The notes under the pieces: model-generated | What the model was told of the DNA's origin: nothing | The model's database searches: none | What the model saw: the letters and a program-made list of their open reading frames with translations, nothing else | DNA from: Branchiostoma lanceolatum | Lineage: Eukaryota > Chordata > Leptocardii > Amphioxiformes > Branchiostomatidae | Direction: 5' to 3' | Length of the DNA: 64,000 nucleotides | Assembly: GCF_035083965.1 (NCBI RefSeq) | Contig: NC_089726.1 | Coordinates: forward strand, 8,375,501 to 8,439,500 | Translations under genes and position numbers: made by a program | Part shown: one piece after another, positions 58,150 to 64,000 of the stretch | Position numbering within the stretch: the first letter of the stretch is position 1 | Layout: every line of letters starts with the position of its first letter

Positions 58150-59720
58150 AAGTCCCATCGGCTGGGATTATGGTGTTGTGGTAACGGCATATAAGCTGTA
58201 AAGAATGCACCTGTATATCGGGTTAGCTAACTTAAAGGTAACGAAGAAAAGCTGAGCTGGCTTCTCTCCGGGATCCCTCTGTTGGCCCTCTCTTTTGGAA
58301 AATCCCCAGCCCTTCTGAAAGTTGTAAATTTGTACACACTTATCTGGGACTGCGGCGTTGTGATAACGACACACAACCCATGAGGAATGAACTTATATAT
58401 CAGGTTAGCTAAGGTAACGAAGAAAAGTGAGTATTACGCCCGTCGAGCTTCTACTCTCTTGTCGTAAATCCCCAGGCCTTCCGACAGTTGTAAATTTGTA
58501 CATCCTTACCTGGGACAGACAATCCGTAAAGAGTGCACCTGTCTATCAGGTTAGCTAAGGTAGCGAAGAAAAGTGAGTTTTACGCTCATGAAGCTCCTAC
58601 CGGGATTCCGCTGTTGGCACCCTCTTGTCAAAAGTCTTCTAAAAGTTGTTAAGTTGTACACGGTCAATGAGACTTATTTGGGACATACGAAAAGAAAGCT
58701 GGGGTCTTGTGGGAACGACAAATAACCAGTTAAGAGCGCACCTGCATATTAGATAACAACGTAATGGTGAGAAGGATACACACTTTTTTTACGCCGTGCT
58801 GTCACGACGTCTGGCTGTATGCCCATCAAGCTAACACCCGCGAAGCGTCCTTTGACAGCACCTTGCCAAGGTTGTAAATGTGGTCGCTGTCGATGGGACT
58901 TCTCTGTGACAGACAACTCGTAAAGCGCACACCTGCATGTCAGTGATGACATATAGCTAAAGGAGAGGGATCATTCTCATTTCCACGTCCCCACGACGAG
59001 CTGAGACTGTCCATAAATTCCCAGGACGGGAGAACAATATTGAAGAGGGAATGTCAATAGGTATAGAAGCATACATGTATCAGTAGGTAAAAAAGTAAAA
59101 GAGAGAACCACTTTACTTCATACTAATCATAACGTTGTGCTTCAGTGCCTGGCAGTACGCTAATTGAGCTCCCAACCAGGAATACTGTTTTTGAAGCATC
59201 TTGTCGAAAATCCCCACGCCTTTTTAAAGTTGTAGGGTATACGGTCGACGGGACATCTCTGGAACATGCTATACTTTATAGGCAGCCCGTAAAGCGCACA
59301 CCTGCATGTCGGTGATGACAGATAGGTGATGGAGAGGGATCTTTCACATCGCCAAGTCCGGTCCAACAACTTGTAAAAAAAACATCCCCACGACTTTTCA
59401 AAGTTGTAAATGCGTTCACGGTCGATGGGACTTCTCTGTGACATGCGGTACTAAGGGACCGACAGACAGCCCGTAAAGCGCACACCTGCATGTCAGTGAT
59501 GACAGATAGGCCAAGGAGGGGATCCTTCTCATCGCCATGTCCGGCCCTGCAACTTGTAAAAACATCCCCACGCCTTTTCAAAGTTGTAAATGCGTACACG
59601 GTCGATGGGACATCTCTGGAACATGCTATACCTTTATAGACAGTCCGTAAAGCGCACTACTGCTTGTCACTGATGACAGATAGGTGAAGGAGGGGGATCT
59701 TTCTCATCGCCATGTCCTCA
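58150..59720. repeat. degenerate ~170-190-bp tandem array
   Basis: The block AAAGTTGTAAATTTGTACAC (or GCGTACACGGTCGATGGGAC later) recurs near 58317, 58484, 58632, 58867, 59225, 59400 and 59580. It alternates with a CCGTAAAGCGCACACCTGCA block and a TGATGACAGATAGG block. Units at the right end (59225-59720) are the most alike. No conserved reading frame runs through. Confidence 0.75.
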
Positions 59721-61157
59721 CGACTGACACTCCGAGCTGAGAGCGTCCATCAATCTCCAGGACGGGAAGAGCTGTGCAGGGATTTTTTGGATCAGAGAAT
59801 AGGTCAAAAGACAACATTTCCGCCATACATAACATTTACGATGGCATTCGTCAAACTAACATAAAGACCATATTTTCTCGGCTGACGCACTTCCCAATGT
59901 ATGATGGCACACGTCGTGTAGCATATTTGAAGGAACCACGTGGTGCATTCGGTAGCTGTCAATGTAGAGATATTAATACAATTGTAGACACCAGAATTTT
60001 CTTGAGAGGAGGCGCAGAAATATTACTTCTCAAGTTACGAAACTGAAGAATCACACTTCATTCTCATTCCGAACACGTTTGGATAGAAGGCTTGCTCGGG
60101 GGCAGGCTCAGTCTTAACTTCAGAGAAATGCTTTTCAGTTCCAAACGTACGCCGTGTATTCACTATAATCTGGAACTTCAGAGTATCAGGATTCCAGAAT
60201 ATAACAGTTACCTAGGGGGGATATGGGCTAAAGCCAATTTCTTTTATCGCCTCCTATCTCACCGCATGTCTTCCCGCTAGCGTCGTTTCATGCCGATATG
60301 TGGCGATTCGATAATTTTATTTCAAGCACGCGCTGTCAGCCTTAGAGGCAGGAAATATGAATTGTTAGCAGCTTTCGATATATATCTACTTCTAATGGTA
60401 GTATTGGAGGGACAGTGTGCTTTGTAACGCGGAAGCCTGCAGCTGAATATATGACAAGTGTTGGCAGTTTTTAGTGAGAGTGATTCAGTACCAGAGACAG
60501 GCCCCAGTGGTCTTAGTAACCGCGTTTCAGCACCAGGGATAGGCTCACAACAAAAGTTGTACAATGACACAAATACTTTTATAAGACATGGAGAATATAC
60601 AAAAGAAAAATCATGTATTCCAAAAGTTTTAGTGTAAGCAATTTGCATGGATGAAACTTATAATTAAATGATCATGATTTTGACGTAAATCACAATGGAT
60701 GAAGACAATAAAGATCTTGTAATGTTTACATGCGTCGCGTCACTAAATAGCATTTCTGACATTCATGTTGCGAATTTTGGATGCCAATAAACGTTAGTTT
60801 ATATATTCGCTACAAAGCTAAACTAGCTCAGGTCTTGTATTGACTTGACCCTGTTCGTGAAGACGCCTTGCGCGTGTCTTGACTTCAGAAGGGCTATCCC
60901 CGGGTTACTTTAAGAAACAGATGCAATCCCTGCTCAGTCCCTGTGGGCCACAATCCTATACAAAAGGGATTAGTCTCTTCTCTGTCAGCTGCGACTTGAT
61001 CCCTAGGACCGAGACTGTGCCTTAAGGGCTTCCCTTTCTCTTCCAAGATAGAAGAAGAATAAGTACTGGATTCTCAAGAATCGATATTTGTAGAGGATGT
61101 GCTCGAGGCAAAGTAAAGCCGAAGACCAAGAGGAAAAAGTTTCCCAACGCCCCAATT

Positions 61158-61367
61158 CAACTAGGGTGACAGCCACGCTGCAACCTGAAATTTTACAGAT
61201 CGCTCAACGGATCTCATGGATAAAAAGGATTTGTTTACGCTTTGTTCGTTTTGTTGTTCTTTCAATCATACTTTTACATGTTGCATGATATTCCTATTAT
61301 GAAATCAAGGCTTACGAAAATCCGATCTAGGTCGCAGCGGGGTCGTAGCGCGATCACCGTCTAGTGT
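61158..61367. mobile_element. MITE of the CACTAGACGGCGATCGC family
   Basis: Left end CAACTAGGGTGACAGCC, right end GGTCGTAGCGCGATCACCGT plus CTAGTG. The internal ATTCCTATTATGAAATCAAG and CAATCATACTTTTACATGTT resemble the copy at 54437 in the same orientation. Confidence 0.75.
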
Positions 61368-62028
61368 AATGGGGTCTAACTATACAATGTATAAACCGCG
61401 ATAGATCTAGTCAACATTTGATTCACTAATATCTATGAAAAGATTCAATCTTTAGATTCCGAATTTGTGAAATAATGTTGTGTGAATGATAGTAGCCAAG
61501 ATGGTAGTAGTCAGTAATCTGTTTACTACACCTGCATTTTACGTGTTCATCGTTGAGCCCTTAGGTCTCAGTAGAACCATCAACACCTGCAATGTACCTG
61601 AAGAATATCTAGGACATTACCGGAGTCACTTGCTGAAAGAAACGACACCACTGGGCCAGGAAGTCCCTGTGGAACTATTGATACCTGACCCGTGCTTCCA
61701 GGGAATACAGAAGACCATGCTGGAGACACTTTCCAAAACGACACCAGTGAGCCTTCAGGCCCCGACAGAACCATTAGTACTCAGGTCCGTACTTCTAATG
61801 GTCCTGCTGACACCGAGACTGATGAGCCGGCGGGGCGGGAGATCCCAGGGGTGCGACTAAGGTGGCAGCAAACATGCTGACGGTTCTTTTGCGTGTTTGA
61901 TGGCTCTTTGATTGACCAGAGTGGAGAGCTATCGATTGCTGGATGTCTCGGCGTGATGTCGCCGCGGCAAACGTGTATCAGCCACAGGGTGTGGAAGACG
62001 TGTTGTGGAGCTTTGCCTGTCCCTGGTG

Positions 62029-62133
62029 CTGAACGTCAAGAGTTTGACACGTCGTGCGAAGTGCAAAGTACCGTACAATACAAAACTTTTCGCGACTCTG
62101 CACTCAGCACAACTCACCAAACTTTTGACGTTC
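62029..62133. mobile_element. short inverted-repeat element
   Basis: CTGAACGTCAAGAGTTTG and the inverted CAAACTTTTGACGTTCAG bound an imperfect palindrome with inner GTGCAAAGT/ACTCTGCAC-type pairing. It sits inside a unit related to the neighbouring minisatellite. Confidence 0.6.
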
Positions 62134-62164
62134 AGTACAAGGGATGGGCCCAGAATAGTTCTTA

Positions 62165-62600
62165 GTAATAGTGTTTCAGCACCAGAGACAGGCTCACAAC
62201 AGCCGTAGATAACAGTGTTTCAGTACCTGGGACGGGCCTACAATAGTTCTTAGTGACAGTGGTTCAGTGCCAGAGACCGGCCACAATGGTTCTTAGTAAC
62301 AGTGTTTCAGCACCAGGTACAGGCCCACAACAGTCCTTAGCAACAGTGTTTCAGCACCAGGGACAGGCCCACAACATTCCTTATTAACAGTGTTTCAGCA
62401 CCAGGGACAGGCCCACAACATTCCTTAGTAACAGTGTTTCAGCACCAGGGAAAGGCCCACAACAGTCCTTAGTAACAGTGTTTCAGCACCAGGGACAGGC
62501 CCACAACAGTCCTTAGTAACAGTGTTTCAGCACCAGGGACAGGCCCACAACAGTCCTTAGTAACAGTGTTGCAGTACCAGAGACACGCTCACAACAGCCG
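62165..62600. repeat. 44-bp minisatellite, about ten units
   Basis: The unit AACAGTGTTTCAGCACCAGG followed by GACAGGCCCACAACA and GTCCTTAGT repeats every 44 bases; central units are almost identical. Related isolated units lie near 60480-60550 and, inverted, near 62010-62030. Confidence 0.9.
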
Positions 62601-62639
62601 TAGATAACAGCCGTAGAGACAGGACCCCAACAATCTTAG

Positions 62640-64000
62640 TAGCTGTGTTGTCTTCCGCCAATGTACCCAGCTACAAAAACACAACTCATCGCGCGTTGCA
62701 TTTACGTGGGCCATCTTTATAGAAACGACTAAGACGGATCCCATACAAGCAGGTGATTTGTAAATAATAGCTTTCTATAATTAGCTACAGAAACAGCCTG
62801 AAGTTTCATAAGGACGATTGTTCCCTGGTGTATATGACAAACTGCGGGACAAATATCAAAACCGAAAGTGTAGCTCGTCTCTGACTGGTTAAGTGCTGAT
62901 ATTCTTACGCCAAAAGACAGTTACTCAAGCAGTTACTAACATTCTTGTCTTACGGAAGATCAATATGGGAAGAAAGATGAGTTGCACAAATATGGATTTT
63001 ATAACACATAACACAAGGACGCGATAAGCAGCTCACTGCATCTTCTGCCACCCGATATTGTATGGATCTGAAATCGCGCACCCCGTGCAGCAAGATGAAT
63101 CCTTAGAGTTAGACAGCAGTAGTATAGAATTACTCAATTTGGTGTAGTGGTGCTAATGGACTGGGAGCCACGCATGCTCCTGATTTATCTTCCTCTATGA
63201 TTTTGTTTCGGCTAATTTCCGAAGCTTCTGTTCTTAAAAAAACACACAATTACAATTGTTACAAGACAGCTAAACAGAACGACAAACCCCAGTTTTGATC
63301 TTAATAACTAATATTAAAAAAACACTTATTGTATCTTATCTTCGGAATCTTATCTAGGACATTGAACCGATTGCCTAACTGAAATCAATGATGTGCGTTA
63401 GCGCGCCTGAAACGGCCCGAGGTGAATGTACGAACCTTCCAAGAGAGTCATCTTCGCCTTCCTCATTACGATAACAGGAACGTGCTACCTCGAGCTACGG
63501 ACGTGTGCGGTTTCAAAGATCTACGCCTACATATGTGGGCAACGAATGCAGACAGCAGATTTTCATTTTGTGTAGCGGTCTACAATCACAGGAAAACAGC
63601 GCTGTGCACCCAGTGATTCACAGTATATATTTGGCATCAGGATACATCTTGGGCCCACAAACAGCGATGCGAGGAGTTAGGATGTTATTTCTTTTCAACG
63701 ATTTCAAGATTAACCTCCTGCTTTGAAAGGCTTAAAATAATTTGTAAAATACTTTCAACTTTGATCTAGATGATATCTTTTTAAAGACATCTTATTAGAG
63801 ATATCATCTCTTGGAATACATAAACGGGTCAAGGAATCCATAAAATCTTATGGAAATATAGTGCATTTATATCGAAAACAAACTACACCAACAAAACGTC
63901 ACTATGAAAACTAAACCTTCATCTCCTGTCGCCGTTTCTTTATAAGTTTCCACCTTGCCCTCACCCCCAATCGTCTTTGTACTAACCCATATGCATAACT
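62640..64000. other. AT-rich flank without a recognised gene
   Basis: Only short frames without family resemblance or splice context were seen. No repeat family identified elsewhere in the window recurs here. Confidence 0.4.

Noticed and set aside
59774-60046. 90-codon + strand frame
   Set aside because: No family resemblance, no splice context, and located in repeat-rich DNA.
61486-61860. 124-codon + strand frame
   Set aside because: No recognised domain; contains a loosely repeated ACGACACCA...GGCC block, so probably repeat-derived. No splice context or neighbouring exons.

Overview
The window is animal nuclear DNA. Genes are split by GT-AG introns, intergenic DNA is full of short inverted-repeat elements and minisatellites, and the proteins read as invertebrate-chordate versions of vertebrate families (SEC13, SLC49A4/DIRC2, a CYP2-type P450, a serine-racemase-fold enzyme, an endothelin-receptor/GPR37-type GPCR). 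A lancelet (Branchiostoma) is the most likely source. That is an inference from protein similarity and MITE density; no species-diagnostic gene is present.

Layout. 1-10000: no confident gene. It holds a 14-unit, ~180-bp satellite (about 745-3255), a local duplication whose first copy carries a TTAA-flanked piggyBac-like MITE, other MITEs, and one possible terminal exon near 3640. 10020-18022 (+): an SLC49A4 (lysosomal MFS transporter) gene whose promoter and first coding exon are tandemly duplicated, giving two alternative N-termini joined to ten shared exons. 18872-22389 (-): a complete four-exon, 496-residue CYP2-family cytochrome P450 with a large fold-back element in intron 2. 23746-30048 (-): a complete 11-exon SEC13 gene (318 residues), with an 832-bp inverted-repeat transposon in intron 10 and a triplicated splice junction. 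30846-34686 (+): a fold-type II PLP enzyme of the serine racemase/threonine dehydratase group, divergent from SEC13, with two tandem exons that can only be used one at a time. 38391-50889 (-): a three-exon, 687-residue class A GPCR with a 328-residue N-terminal ectodomain and a 10-kb repeat-filled intron. 50890-64000: upstream of the GPCR, no gene recognised; MITEs, SINEs, a ~180-bp degenerate tandem array and a 44-bp minisatellite.

The genes do not form a pathway. The connections are structural: SEC13 and the PLP enzyme are head-to-head across about 0.8 kb with CRE and ETS motifs; the PLP enzyme and the GPCR converge, as do SLC49A4 and the P450. The most interesting signals are the two independent exon duplications (SLC49A4 first exon with promoter; PLP-enzyme exon 3) and several transposon families whose structures can be read directly, including an insertion with its empty paralogous site in the same window. 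Exon joins were worked out by hand from splice sites, phase and family similarity. No RNA data were available.
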